Shown: piece after piece, positions 18,515 through 26,927 of the stretch
Numbering within the stretch: position 1 is the first letter of the stretch
Layout of the letters: the number at the start of each line of letters is the position of its first letter
Assembly (NCBI GenBank): GCA_001593685.1
Contig: LUKI01000017.1
Coordinates: forward strand, 1 to 42,387
Reading direction: 5' to 3'
DNA length: 42,387 nt
From: Gammaproteobacteria bacterium F7
Lineage (GTDB): Bacteria; Pseudomonadota; Gammaproteobacteria; Pseudomonadales; IMCC2047
The notes under the pieces: generated by a model
The model's input: only the letters and a program-made list of their open reading frames with translations
What the model was told of the DNA's origin: nothing
The model's database searches: none
Program-made: the position numbers and the translations under genes

Positions 18515-18760
18515 CTAAGTCGTCGGCTTCTCTAACTCCTGAAGCAAATAACCGATCTCCTCGGTTTTTTCAGTCAACAGCGTATGCGCATCCGACAGGC
18601 CACGATTATAAAAATATGGGCCGATCTCCTTAGCGAAAAAATCGATTAAAAACTCCGCCTCAAAGGCGCCAATCTCCTGATCCAGCTCGTCACTGAAATA
18701 ATGCTTAACTTTGCTAACGATTAACTCCAGTTCAGGGCGGGAAAACTTTATGTCACTCAT
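18515..18760 (-). CDS. DUF2164 family protein
   Basis: An 81-residue cytoplasmic protein with the DUF2164 core: Y-F-S-D-E-L-D-Q-E-I-G-A-F-E-A-E-F near residues 22-38, then D-F-F-A-K-E-I-G-P-Y-F-Y-N-R-G-L near 45-60. No function is known for this family. It appears to be transcribed alone, since the neighbouring minus-strand genes have their own terminators. Confidence 0.85.
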   Translation of the reverse strand: MSDIKFSRPELELIVSKVKHYFSDELDQEIGAFEAEFLIDFFAKEIGPYFYNRGLSDAHTLLTEKTEEIGYLLQELEKPTT

Positions 18761-18871
18761 TCAATATCTCTATGATGGTTAATAGTGAAAAGGTTTGGAA
18801 TAAGGCAGCCGATCAACAAGTAACTGCTTTTACGGGTTGTGATTACTAGATAAAAATAATTAGCGAGCAAA

Positions 18872-18894
18872 GAAAAGCCCCGCAGATGCGGGGC
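18872..18894 (-). terminator. Terminator after the first PEP-CTERM gene
   Basis: AGCCCCGC and GCGGGGCT form a strong stem with a short loop. On the minus strand TTTTCTTT follows. Confidence 0.8.
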
Positions 18895-18928
18895 TATGTG
18901 GATTTTAAACGGTCAGACTTATGCTTTT

Positions 18929-19810
18929 TTACTGCTTGCGTCTGTAGCCGATACCAAGCAAACCTAGTCCCATCAGCAACAGTGTAGTGGGTTCCGGGAT
19001 ATAAAATTGCTCGGTGGTGATATCTAAAGACACCTGGAAAGTATTAGCTTGTCCTTCAATTGTGGTTAAACCAATACAGTTAATAGCTGCGCCAGCTGCT
19101 AGACAAGTATCGTCAGGCAGAAGGCCAATGCCATCAATAAAAATACGCGCGTTATAAGCGTGTAATTCGGCTGTATCTGGATCCGCAAAGAAGAAATTCT
19201 GGTTAATACTGTTATTTAGCGGGTTGAAGCCAGCCCCGACGATATCCAACACGAAAATATCGTTACAAGGATTACCTGGCGGAGACGCAGCGGCGCAAGT
19301 GCCGCCATTCGTGGTTTCCGTAAAGTTAATACCAAAAGTTAGATCTGGTGGACTGAATTGATCACCAGGGGTTGGATCATACGGAGGGGCAGGCAATAGA
19401 GGGTCTAAGTATATTCTATCGCTTAGAGTAGCCGTAGTAAGGGAATCACTCCCACCGGAAATCACATTATTAGTGTGAGTAAATGTCACAGTACTTACCG
19501 CACCACCGTCGGTGATAACTGTACCTGTGGCAGTACCATTGCTAGCACCACCGACATCAATTCCGCTTCTTCCAGCACTAATGCCTGGTCCCGTTCCTGC
19601 GCCCCATGTAAGGGTTGATGGAGCCGCCCATTCGGTATTGGTATTTGATCCTACTACGCCAGAACCTGATCCACCCGTAGAAGCAAAAGCGGTAAACCCG
19701 GATTCAATTCGGTAGCCCCAGTTCGTTATAGGAGTAGCACCAACATCGGCAAGAAAAAACACACCGATTATTGCTGCTAATGCCTGCAGTCTAAAATGGT
19801 TTTTCTTCAT
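18929..19810 (-). CDS. PEP-CTERM sorted secreted protein
   Basis: A 293-residue exported protein. It starts with a Sec signal peptide (K-K-N-H, a hydrophobic core, then A-D-V-G-A-T) and ends with the sorting tag: P-E-P near residue 273, a hydrophobic helix (L-L-L-M-G-L-G-L-L-G-I-G), then Y-R-R-K-Q. The body is rich in Gly, Ser and Thr, has few charges and two pairs of cysteines, as is usual for PEP-CTERM proteins. Known family biology: the tag is processed by exosortase, which is linked to exopolysaccharide export. The ATG has a strong AAGGAGG ribosome site, and a sigma-54-type promoter lies at 19888-19903. The exosortase itself is not in the window. Confidence 0.9.
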   Translation of the reverse strand: MKKNHFRLQALAAIIGVFFLADVGATPITNWGYRIESGFTAFASTGGSGSGVVGSNTNTEWAAPSTLTWGAGTGPGISAGRSGIDVGGASNGTATGTVITDGGAVSTVTFTHTNNVISGGSDSLTTATLSDRIYLDPLLPAPPYDPTPGDQFSPPDLTFGINFTETTNGGTCAAASPPGNPCNDIFVLDIVGAGFNPLNNSINQNFFFADPDTAELHAYNARIFIDGIGLLPDDTCLAAGAAINCIGLTTIEGQANTFQVSLDITTEQFYIPEPTTLLLMGLGLLGIGYRRKQ

Positions 19811-19887
19811 GATAAGCCTCCTTCGGCATGTGGTGGCCGTAAGTATTTTTTACAAATTAGCGTAAAAAACACCTTGATCAAAAAATA

Positions 19888-19903
19888 CGCATATTTCGTA
19901 CCA
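19888..19903 (-). promoter_or_regulatory. Sigma-54 (-24/-12) promoter for PEP-CTERM gene 1
   Basis: On the minus strand TGGTACGAAATATGCG matches the consensus TGGCACG-N4-TTGC at nine of eleven fixed positions, with the invariant GG and GC at the correct spacing. The start would be near 19877, about 67 bp before the ATG. The second PEP-CTERM gene has an equivalent site. Confidence 0.65.
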
Positions 19904-20042
19904 GAATTGCTAATGCCGCGGTTTTAGTGGCTTACAAAGAATGAAAAATTTAAGGCGACTCGATTTATGTAAAGAAAACTGACGGTTATCTCGTTTAGTC
20001 CTGATTTTACAGTTGGTCATCCTCTATATGCATACCTTTGGG

Positions 20043-21494
20043 TTACAGCTTCATAATGTACGCCAGCTTCACATACGGAGGGAGGTTGTTGCTACTCTGA
20101 ACAGAAATACCATGGGTGTGACCCGGTTTCGGCTGTTCGTATTTCGATCCTACACCGCCATGGGCCGTCCATTTGGAGTCAGTCTTCGCGCTGGTAGCGG
20201 CGTGTGTGTGGCTGGCTTTACCGCCTGCTACACCCACTTCTTCGAATGTTTTGCTGCCAAGAATAAAGCGGTCGCGTAAGTCGGGTGTACCGTCTTCGCC
20301 GTTACAAAGCGCCCAGCCTAGCGGGGGGAGTAGGTAGGCATTGCCATCATCATCCGTCTTGAGATTTTTCTCAGTCGGCCGCCAGGACAAGATAGTGCCT
20401 TTTGGTACGCCGTAGACATCATCAGGCAGAGGCGGTAAGCCGCGATCGGCTAATAAGGCACGCGAACGAGAGTACTCTGTTGGTAATTTGCTCCAGTAAT
20501 TTCGAACGGTGGCCTGAATCGGCGAGCTGTGAATTTTTATTTTCCCATCCCGCATATCTTTGAGCATGGTCAGAATGTCATCAAGATTGGTGAGTACGCC
20601 AGGGCGTCGTTCGCCATCAACGTAGAGTCCACCAGAACTCGCGGCAAACGTTAGCTCAAGCTTGCTGCTTGAAAGGGTTTCTCGGTTCTTAGCGGAAACG
20701 CCTCCCTCAGCACTACCTGACACAAAGGTTGCCTTAAACGCTGCTTTTATATCACTGCTCTTAGAGGAATCGCTCCCAGCGATCTTGCCTCGAATGGCAA
20801 CTCGATAGCCATAGGTGATGGCGGAAACATAGTGCGAACCAAAGTCGGCCAGGAACTGCCGACGAAAATCCAATTCGTCGGCGCCGCCATCCTCAAAGGT
20901 CGGTTTACTGTCTTCATTCCACTGTAGGCGGTCACCGGACATAACGTCGGTAATGTCGCGAACCACGCCTTTTGCGTCCAGTACCGCATAAATAGAGTGG
21001 GAGGATTGCCGCTCCTTACGTGCCTGCTCAAAAGCTGCATTGGCAGAAGCAAACCCATAAGAGCCCTGAAAATAAGCGGACAGTATATTGGCCTCCTCAC
21101 GTACGGAATTGGATTCCTCCAGGCGGAAACTTTCTGTCAGCGTGTAATCTTCCGTGGGCACCGCCGTACGCATAGGGCCGCTAATATTGAGTGGCTGACG
21201 TCCAATTCGGCGTTTCGGTGCGCCCGGATCTGACATATCCACTCCGTCACCGATGTTTAATTTACCTTCGCTGATAAACCCGGGATCAATCGAGTATTGT
21301 TCGAGACTAATGGTGTAATTGTTGATGCCTGACGTTATCGGTTGATCATTAACGCTTGTTGCCGGGGGAGCTATCTCGGCGTCTTGCTCACCGCACGCCA
21401 CCAGAGCCCCGGTTAACAGAAGGTAAAAGAAAAGCGTATTGCCCCGTGCAAAAATCCCTTGTCTGGATGCTGAAAAGCCGGCCTTCGTTTTCAT
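20043..21494 (-). CDS. Lipoprotein with MACPF pore-forming domain and C-terminal phage tail-collar domain
   Basis: A 483-residue protein. Residues 1-34 form a lipoprotein signal ending L-V-A-C, with Cys34 the lipidated residue. The middle (about 100-345) looks like a membrane attack complex/perforin domain: its signature F-G-S-H-Y-V is at 218-223, preceded by F-L-A-D and followed by Y-G-Y. The stretches before and after that would form the transmembrane hairpins are Ser/Ala/Gly-rich. Residues about 364-483 resemble a phage tail collar domain: G-W-A-L-C-N-G-E near 393-400, P-D-L-R-D-R-F-I-L-G-S near 404-414, two H-T-H motifs (429 and 459), and N-N-L-P-P-Y-V-K-L-A-Y-I-M-K at the end. The collar part may bind a surface target. 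I know no described protein with this combination. Confidence 0.75.
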   Translation of the reverse strand: MKTKAGFSASRQGIFARGNTLFFYLLLTGALVACGEQDAEIAPPATSVNDQPITSGINNYTISLEQYSIDPGFISEGKLNIGDGVDMSDPGAPKRRIGRQPLNISGPMRTAVPTEDYTLTESFRLEESNSVREEANILSAYFQGSYGFASANAAFEQARKERQSSHSIYAVLDAKGVVRDITDVMSGDRLQWNEDSKPTFEDGGADELDFRRQFLADFGSHYVSAITYGYRVAIRGKIAGSDSSKSSDIKAAFKATFVSGSAEGGVSAKNRETLSSSKLELTFAASSGGLYVDGERRPGVLTNLDDILTMLKDMRDGKIKIHSSPIQATVRNYWSKLPTEYSRSRALLADRGLPPLPDDVYGVPKGTILSWRPTEKNLKTDDDGNAYLLPPLGWALCNGEDGTPDLRDRFILGSKTFEEVGVAGGKASHTHAATSAKTDSKWTAHGGVGSKYEQPKPGHTHGISVQSSNNLPPYVKLAYIMKL

Positions 21495-21686
21495 GCTCAG
21501 TCTCCCTGTTGACTGCTTTACTGTGCTTTAGAGGTGAAAGGACTGTCAGATTAGCGTAAAACTCCCGAAACGTTGGGGCAACTTACTTAACGCCCCCGTA
21601 CTGGTGAAACGGTTTACCTTCATCAAGGATATGCCAAATTCAAGCAGCGAAACAACTGCCGGTTGTCAGCGCGCCGAAGTAAAAGG

Positions 21687-22022
21687 CTACACCGACAAAT
21701 AAAGCACACCACCCTCAACCTTGTGTTTTATTCTGGTTAGGGGAGTGAAATTCCCGTTTTCTAAGCATTCACCAGTCTCAAGATTAAAGCGCCAAGAGTG
21801 CATCGGGCACACTAGCGTCATACCTTCGATGGCATCACAGGGCATGTTCACCGCCTTATGTGGGCAGATGCTATCAAACACCTGAAATGCCTCACCATCC
21901 CTCACCACAAAACAGGCTTTATCCGCATAGTTAAAGCGTGACGCGCCCTGTTTAACCTCAGCAACATCGATTAGTTTAATCCAGGGCTTGTTGTGATTGA
22001 TAACGGGGTGATTCATGGTCAT
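21687..22022 (-). CDS. Rieske [2Fe-2S] domain protein
   Basis: A 111-residue soluble Rieske-type ferredoxin. The cluster ligands are C53-P-H55 and C72-P-M-H75, followed by S-W-R-F-N-L-E-T-G-E-C. The size and spacing fit NirD-like or dioxygenase-ferredoxin-like subunits. No partner oxygenase or reductase gene is nearby, so its electron partner is unknown. An ATG two codons into the frame is an equally good start. Confidence 0.88.
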   Translation of the reverse strand: MTMNHPVINHNKPWIKLIDVAEVKQGASRFNYADKACFVVRDGEAFQVFDSICPHKAVNMPCDAIEGMTLVCPMHSWRFNLETGECLENGNFTPLTRIKHKVEGGVLYLSV

Positions 22023-22128
22023 TTACTTTAAAGCTTAGGGAGTGGGGCAGCGTAAGGAATAAGGCAGTGAAAGAAAAGGAGGGCGAGAAAGAAATAAACG
22101 AGGAATAAACGGCTAATTCCAGAACTAA

Positions 22129-22572
22129 TTAGTCGACGTACACTCCGTGGCTTGAGAGCCATTGCTTATCCAGCACCCAGCGGATGCTGTTAACATCCGT
22201 CTGGCTTTTCACTAACTGACCTGCGCGGGCCTGCATGCTGGCGAGTGCCTCCTGTGCGGCCATCATTTCATCGGAAACAGCATCTTTCTGCTGTAACTCA
22301 GGGAACATAACGCGGAGTGACTGAATGGCCGATAACTGTGCAGAACGAGGGCTGCTCACCTGCGCGACACCGTCTTCCAGAGACATCACGCGAAAGGGGT
22401 AAGGGTAGGCCGCCAACTCAGCGTCAGCCTCAAGCAGGTCATTAATTTCACTTACTCGAAAGTCTAAACTGCTCAGCCACAATACGAAGGCAATAACCGC
22501 CAGCGTGGCCAAACCATAGAGGTACTTTCGGGTGAAGTTGTCTAGACCGGCAGACTCATAGTTACTATCCAT
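22129..22572 (-). CDS. Single-pass membrane protein of unknown function
   Basis: A 147-residue protein with one hydrophobic helix (about residues 18-38) after a short cytoplasmic N-terminus, followed by a soluble, Ala/Glu-rich helical tail. No family is recognised. The ATG at 22572 has a GGGA ribosome site 9 bases upstream; an in-frame TTG seven codons earlier is less likely. It lies at the edge of the AT-rich island but has ordinary base composition, so it probably belongs to the host backbone. Confidence 0.65.
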   Translation of the reverse strand: MDSNYESAGLDNFTRKYLYGLATLAVIAFVLWLSSLDFRVSEINDLLEADAELAAYPYPFRVMSLEDGVAQVSSPRSAQLSAIQSLRVMFPELQQKDAVSDEMMAAQEALASMQARAGQLVKSQTDVNSIRWVLDKQWLSSHGVYVD

Positions 22573-22638
22573 GATAAAAATTCCCGTAATCAATTAGTCT
22601 GGCATTAAGTGATTGACCTGCGCCTGTAATGGTGGAGA

Positions 22639-23508
22639 TTATTGCTTAGTTAAGTCGTTAATCATAATAAGTGGTGTTAGCTTATATATTCTTTCGTCAT
22701 TGATTTCTGTTAGATTGGCGAAGTAAATTAAATTACTTAATGTTAATGGATAATAGAATTCTCTTTCGCACATATCTCTTATAAGTGATGACCTGTCCAG
22801 TCTAAAATATTTTTTTACGAGTTCTTTATCTTCAAAAGCTGCTTTTATCTCTTCACTAAGGGATAAGTCAGAAAATCTTAGTCTAAATTTTTGGCGGAAC
22901 ATTGCAGGCCAATCACCACTTTTGTAGTGGCTATAAGCTAATTCATCGAAGATTTTAATCATCGTCCACTCACTAGTTTCAAGCGCCGCATATACTCCAT
23001 TAAGCCTTCTACTTTCAGAGTCAAAGCCACTCCAGTCGTTTTGGCATTTGTACCTTAGGTCGTGCTCAACCTCATGCCACCCTTCTGAAAATATAGTTCT
23101 GATTTGTAGTTCAAATGTAGTGTCAAAGACATTGCCCTTGTTGCCTAGGTTCAAGGTTTTTATTTGTTCGTCATTTAAAGAATAAACAATGTTGTATCTA
23201 ATAGCTTTGAACTCATCTTTTTTACACTCGTCGATACTTACATCTGTTGAACGCTCAGAAAATACTGAAGAAATAATATTCCTGGTTGTCTCAATATCGT
23301 CATTAAAATAAAGAACTACTCGAACCCCTATAAGGTCCTGTAGTTTTTTTTCAGTGCCATAGGAGCTATTGGAAGCTATTTTTTTTTCAATTGATTCTGG
23401 AGACTTGGTTCTAGAAAATATTCTATACATCAAACCAACATCATTCAGCTTTGCAGAAATAAGCCTAGTTATTTCAGATTCCACTCCCTTTGGGTTAAAT
23501 CCTGCCAC
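22639..23508 (-). CDS. RelA/SpoT-like nucleotidyltransferase (possible alarmone or tRNA-modifying effector)
   Basis: A 289-residue protein. The fold is the RelA/SpoT synthetase domain: R-T-K-S-P-E-S-I-E-K-K-I at residues 33-44 (ATP-binding), D58-L-I-G-V-R63-V-V-L-Y-F with the catalytic aspartate region, and F-E-L-Q-I-R-T near 132-138 with E133, then W-H-E-V-E-H near 144-149. There is no hydrolase (HD) domain, so it resembles small alarmone synthetases or toxic SAS proteins. The G-loop, normally Y-R-S-x-H, is here F-K-A-I-R (100-104), so substrate preference may be unusual. About 110 residues after the core are of unknown type. It follows the NACHT gene directly (2 bp gap) on the same strand and is AT-rich like it. 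Confidence 0.75.
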   Translation of the reverse strand: MAGFNPKGVESEITRLISAKLNDVGLMYRIFSRTKSPESIEKKIASNSSYGTEKKLQDLIGVRVVLYFNDDIETTRNIISSVFSERSTDVSIDECKKDEFKAIRYNIVYSLNDEQIKTLNLGNKGNVFDTTFELQIRTIFSEGWHEVEHDLRYKCQNDWSGFDSESRRLNGVYAALETSEWTMIKIFDELAYSHYKSGDWPAMFRQKFRLRFSDLSLSEEIKAAFEDKELVKKYFRLDRSSLIRDMCEREFYYPLTLSNLIYFANLTEINDERIYKLTPLIMINDLTKQ

Positions 23509-23510
23509 TC

Positions 23511-23860
23511 TCAGTCCCTTCCAATTATTGTTTTAATTTCGCTTATTTTGCTCTTATTAATTGCGATAAAGCTGCTATCGTGAGCGTCATTTAATATCTC
23601 TTTTCTTTTTAAGTTTTTAATCTCTTTGATTATATCTTTTCTTGTAAAGTCGTTTGTTTGGAACAAAGTAGCAGTGTAGAAGTGCATTCGCTCAATAGAT
23701 GGACTTCCTACTGGCCACATCCTGGAAAGGATATAAGCTGCTACATCGTCTTTTTCTGAAATTTCTTCTGTGTTTCCAGAATGCTCTACTTTGGAAATTA
23801 AATCGTTATTATCTGTGCAGTTGTAAAAGTTCACCTCAATAGCATTAGTTGAGCTGGCCT
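23511..23860 (-). pseudogene. C-terminal part of the IS-split NACHT gene
   Basis: This stretch encodes the last about 115 residues of the NACHT protein. It begins A-S-S-T-N-A-I-E-V-N-F-Y-N-C-T, which continues the pentapeptide-like pattern seen before the insertion, and ends in a Lys/Ile-rich, probably helical region. The frame seems to start at an ATG at 23933, but its first 25 residues are read from the insertion element antisense, so that start is not the natural one. The stop is 2 bp before the RelA/SpoT-like gene. Confidence 0.8.
23857..23860. repeat. Target site duplication GCCT, left copy
   Basis: GCCT directly precedes the left end of the element and recurs directly after the right end (25047-25050). 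A 4-bp duplication fits the IS3 family. Confidence 0.8.
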
Positions 23861-23931
23861 GGTAATCCCCCCGAAAAATAGTAGTGCTCAAAAGTAGAAT
23901 TTTCTCGTAATCTAAACGCAGGAGATTCTTC

Positions 23932-24198
23932 ATGAAAAAATCACGTTATTCCGATAGCCAGATACTGGCCATTCTCAAGCAAGCCGAAGCCGGCACACCG
24001 GTTCCAGAGCTATGTCGAGAGCACGGCATGAGCAATGCAACGTTCTACAAATGGCGTGCGAAATATGGCGGTATGGATGCTTCGATGCTCGCCCGGCTCA
24101 AAGAGCTGGAAGAGGAAAACCGTCGCCTCAAAAAAATGTACGCCGAAGAGCGCTTAAAGGCAGAAATCGTTCAGGAAGCGCTGCAAAAAAAGTGGTAA
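23932..24198 (+). CDS. IS3-family transposase OrfA
   Basis: An 88-residue DNA-binding protein with the helix-turn-helix pattern of IS3 OrfA proteins: [18 protein letters not shown], then [18 protein letters not shown] leucine-zipper-like tail ([15 protein letters not shown]) follows. The ATG has a GGAGA ribosome site. Near the end, A-AAA-AAG at 24186-24192 is a canonical slippery heptamer for programmed -1 frameshifting into OrfB. Confidence 0.95.
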   Translation: MKKSRYSDSQILAILKQAEAGTPVPELCREHGMSNATFYKWRAKYGGMDASMLARLKELEEENRRLKKMYAEERLKAEIVQEALQKKW

Positions 24199-25007
24199 GG
24201 CCGTCTCAGCGCAAAGAGATGGCGCAGACTGTTGTTGCTGCAAAAGGAATCAGTATTCGAATGGCCTGTGCTGCTTTTGGTGTTAGCGAGTCCTGTTATC
24301 GATACCAGCCTAAACTGACTAGCGAGAACGATGAAATTGCCGATTGGCTGGTGCGCCTGACAGGGATACACTCAGATTGGGGATTTGGGCTGTGCTTTGA
24401 CTATCTGCGCAATGTGCAGGGTTATAGTTGGAATCATAAGCGGGTTTATCGCATTTACTGCGAGCTGGCTCTGAATCTGCGTATACGGTCACGCAGACGT
24501 TTAAACAGGCATAAGCCGGAACCGCTAAAACAACCGCTACGCGCTAATCAAATGTGGTCGATAGACTTCATGCACGACCAGCTATCCGACGGCAGGAATT
24601 ACCGCCTGTTTAATGTTATTGATGACTATCGCCGGGAAGGCTTGGTTATTGAAGCCGGTTTCTCGCTACCCTCAATACGGGTTATTCGGACTTTGAGTCA
24701 GCTCATCGAATGGCGAGGAAAACCATCGGTTATTCGCTGTGATAACGGGCCTGAGTTTATTAGTCATGAGTTCACTAACTGGGCTAAAAAACACAGTATT
24801 CGTATCGAGTATATTCAGCCGGGCAAGCCACAGCAAAATGCTTATATCGAACGGCATAACCGTACCATCCGCTATAGCTGGGTCAGTAAACATCTGTTTG
24901 AAACCCTGGAGGAAGTACAAGACTATGCAACGCGGTGGTTATGGTTTTACAATCACGAACGGCCGCATAAAGCCAACGGTGGCAGACCACCACTGGTTGC
25001 AGCCTAA
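24189..25007 (+). CDS. IS3-family transposase OrfB (DDE integrase), -1 frame
   Basis: Read in the -1 frame relative to OrfA, so the working transposase is probably an OrfAB fusion made by slippage at 24186-24192. The retroviral-type integrase core is complete: D in [10 protein letters not shown] in I-R-C-D-N-G-P-E-F, and E in [10 protein letters not shown]. The C-terminus W-F-Y-N-H-E-R-P-H is typical of the family. The frame is open back to 24012, and an in-frame ATG at 24219 could start OrfB alone. The 4-bp target duplication suggests, without proving, an IS407-like subgroup. Confidence 0.93.
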   Translation, partial: KVVRPSQRKEMAQTVVAAKGISIRMACAAFGVSESCYRYQPKLTSENDEIADWLVRLTGIHSDWGFGLCFDYLRNVQGYSWNHKRVYRIYCELALNLRIRSRRRLNRHKPEPLKQPLRANQMWSIDFMHDQLSDGRNYRLFNVIDDYRREGLVIEAGFSLPSIRVIRTLSQLIEWRGKPSVIRCDNGPEFISHEFTNWAKKHSIRIEYIQPGKPQQNAYIERHNRTIRYSWVSKHLFETLEEVQDYATRWLWFYNHERPHKANGGRPPLVAA

Positions 25008-26842
25008 CCTCTACTTTTGGAGCCTGTTAAAAAGGGGAGGGTTACCGCCTCAAATTGACAGTCCCAGAATTTGCAATTCAGAAATGTCACGTCGTGAAAA
25101 TTATCGAAGAAGAAGTTGGTTTTATTGAACGTACAGTCATTGAATACACTATTTTTGATACATCCGTTTTCAAAGAGTGGGGAAGACGCCAAATTTATAG
25201 AAGAGATTTCTGAACTCTCATACGCGCGCTCGTCAACTTTATCAGTTAAAGCAGCTTCAAATTTCATCCTAGATGAGGAGTCCAAGAAGTCACACATAGG
25301 GTTTAATTTTGACCAAAGTAAAGATTTTGATGCTGTATCACGAGGGATATATGAAAAAACAGCAGGCTCAACAAACCTTTCATCACTTGCTACCCAATCT
25401 TCAGTCGCCCTTATTACGTTCTCAGCAATATAATTCCCAAATACAAACTCATTTACAAACTCAAGACTGTTATCACCCTGAGAGCTTCTATCAAAAAACG
25501 CATGATTAGATAAAGTGGTTGCTAGCTTGTCAATTGTAGGTTTATCTTTTGCAGAATATAGGGATCTAACTTCCTGTAGTAGGTAACCCGCTTTTTCTTT
25601 TATGAGGCTTATAATTCTTTCTTTTGAATCTGCTGTGTAATCTTTTTCACACATATTGCCCGCGATAATGGTAAGTAATTCATTCTGCTTTTCGGGATTC
25701 ATCCTTAACTCTTGCCTATCCATTTCACGCTCAAGCATTGAGGAGAAATACTGTTCAACAATTAAAGACGGTGTTTTTACTAGGTCGGAAAAATAATCGT
25801 CATTGATAAACCTTAAAAAGCTTAATAGTACAGGGTTTGCTAGATTTGAGACTTCTACGTTAGCGTTTTGTAGCTCGATTAATCTATCTTGAGGTATCCA
25901 ATTATTTATTTCAGGTTTCTCTAACTTGTATCTGTTGATAGAAAATTGATCGCCATAGCGAATCACCCACTCATTAAACATTTCTCCATCAAATATCGCG
26001 GAACGCCTTGAGGTAAGAATAACTTTTGCATTTTTTGTTAGAAGTTCACTAATTGTTTCTAACATTGGTTGAGCGTTATCAAAGTCATTTTCGGTTGTAC
26101 TATCAGAGCTATTGTCGTGGAGGAGCTCATCAAAACCATCAAGTACAATAACAATTCTTCCCTCTTTAACTTCTTCGATGACGACCTCAGAATTGACAGA
26201 GCTAAATGATTTGTCGACCTCTCTAACGAAAATATGACTAAATACTCTTGCCTGCCTGTCACGCGAAAACTCAGTAAAGAATGGGATTGGTGCATTCTGG
26301 TAATTTTCCACAAGAGAGTGAATAATTTCGTAAGATGTACATGTCTTTCCAAAGCCTGCCGGCGCTTCAATGATTGATAATAGCGGTCCTTCTTGTGAAA
26401 GGTTTTCACAGATGTCACGGATAATGTTTTTTTCAGGAACTGTATTGTTCTTTAAGTAAGGCGCATCAATATATTTATAAGTGTCTGCTTCGTCGGGTAA
26501 AACGCTTAAAATTCTGTCGCAATGTTCTGTGTATTCATCTCTGATTTTTTTCTTCCATTCTTTTACGTTGAAAAAACCTTCAAATAGGTTTTTTTCTAGT
26601 TCATCAATAGACGTGTAGAAAGACTTTTTAGTGGAAAAACCAAGCTCTTCGAGGCCTGATACGGCTTTTTCCATTTCTTTTTCTATACGGGCTTTGTCAT
26701 TAACCTTTAGTGAAACAAGCTCGGCATTATGGAAAAAACCGGTTCTAAATGTGAAAGCAAGAAAGTCTCCATTTGAAGCTGACTTTCTATATTCGAAGCC
26801 ATATTTACGGAAGAGAGAAATAATTTGCTCTTTCTTCTCCAT
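25004..26842 (-). CDS. NACHT-domain STAND NTPase, C-terminus cut by IS
   Basis: The open frame has 612 residues: 599 native and 13 read from the insertion element. Residues 1-130 are an unknown N-terminal domain. A NACHT NTPase module follows: Walker A P-A-G-F-G-K-T at 161-167, Walker [11 protein letters not shown] at 231-240 with the NACHT-type acidic D-G-F-D-E, and sensor I V-I-L-T-S-R-R at 274-280. A helical region spans about 290-540. From about 543 the repeats [14 protein letters not shown] and [12 protein letters not shown] look like pentapeptide repeats. The native protein (about 713 residues) continued into 23511-23860. STAND NTPases often sense phage or stress signals. The N-terminal part could still be made. 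Confidence 0.8.
   Translation of the reverse strand: MEKKEQIISLFRKYGFEYRKSASNGDFLAFTFRTGFFHNAELVSLKVNDKARIEKEMEKAVSGLEELGFSTKKSFYTSIDELEKNLFEGFFNVKEWKKKIRDEYTEHCDRILSVLPDEADTYKYIDAPYLKNNTVPEKNIIRDICENLSQEGPLLSIIEAPAGFGKTCTSYEIIHSLVENYQNAPIPFFTEFSRDRQARVFSHIFVREVDKSFSSVNSEVVIEEVKEGRIVIVLDGFDELLHDNSSDSTTENDFDNAQPMLETISELLTKNAKVILTSRRSAIFDGEMFNEWVIRYGDQFSINRYKLEKPEINNWIPQDRLIELQNANVEVSNLANPVLLSFLRFINDDYFSDLVKTPSLIVEQYFSSMLEREMDRQELRMNPEKQNELLTIIAGNMCEKDYTADSKERIISLIKEKAGYLLQEVRSLYSAKDKPTIDKLATTLSNHAFFDRSSQGDNSLEFVNEFVFGNYIAENVIRATEDWVASDERFVEPAVFSYIPRDTASKSLLWSKLNPMCDFLDSSSRMKFEAALTDKVDERAYESSEISSINLASSPLFENGCIKNSVFNDCTFNKTNFFFDNFHDVTFLNCKFWDCQFEAVTLPFLTGSKSRG
25047..25050. repeat. Target site duplication GCCT, right copy
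   Basis: It matches the copy at 23857-23860. One copy is needed to restore the interrupted NACHT frame. Confidence 0.8.
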
Positions 26843-26927
26843 TAGATGTAATTCCTCATGATAAGTGTTTAAGGGTGTTGTTTTTGGGTATTCAGGTAAG
26901 TGAAAGCTGTTGGTTTAAAGATAGGTT

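Larger units (their letters stand above)
23861..25046 (+). mobile_element. Complete IS3-family insertion sequence, 1186 bp
   Basis: Both ends share an imperfect inverted repeat. The left end reads GGTAATCCCCCC and continues to GCTCAAAAGTAGA. The right end, read inward, is GGTAACCCTCCCC and continues to GCTCCAAAAGTAGA. GCCT flanks both sides. Inside are OrfA and OrfB in overlapping frames with a slippery heptamer between them. The element looks intact and potentially active. It lies opposite to the split NACHT gene. Removing it and one GCCT copy rejoins the two gene halves in frame. It has higher GC than its flanks. Confidence 0.92.

Noticed and set aside
20013-20279. 88-residue plus-strand frame opposite the 3' end of the MACPF-collar gene
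   Set aside because: Antisense shadow; no ribosome site or recognisable motif.
23511-23933. A stand-alone 140-residue gene starting at 23933
   Set aside because: Its first 25 residues are read antisense from the insertion element; the real sequence is the C-terminus of the split NACHT gene.
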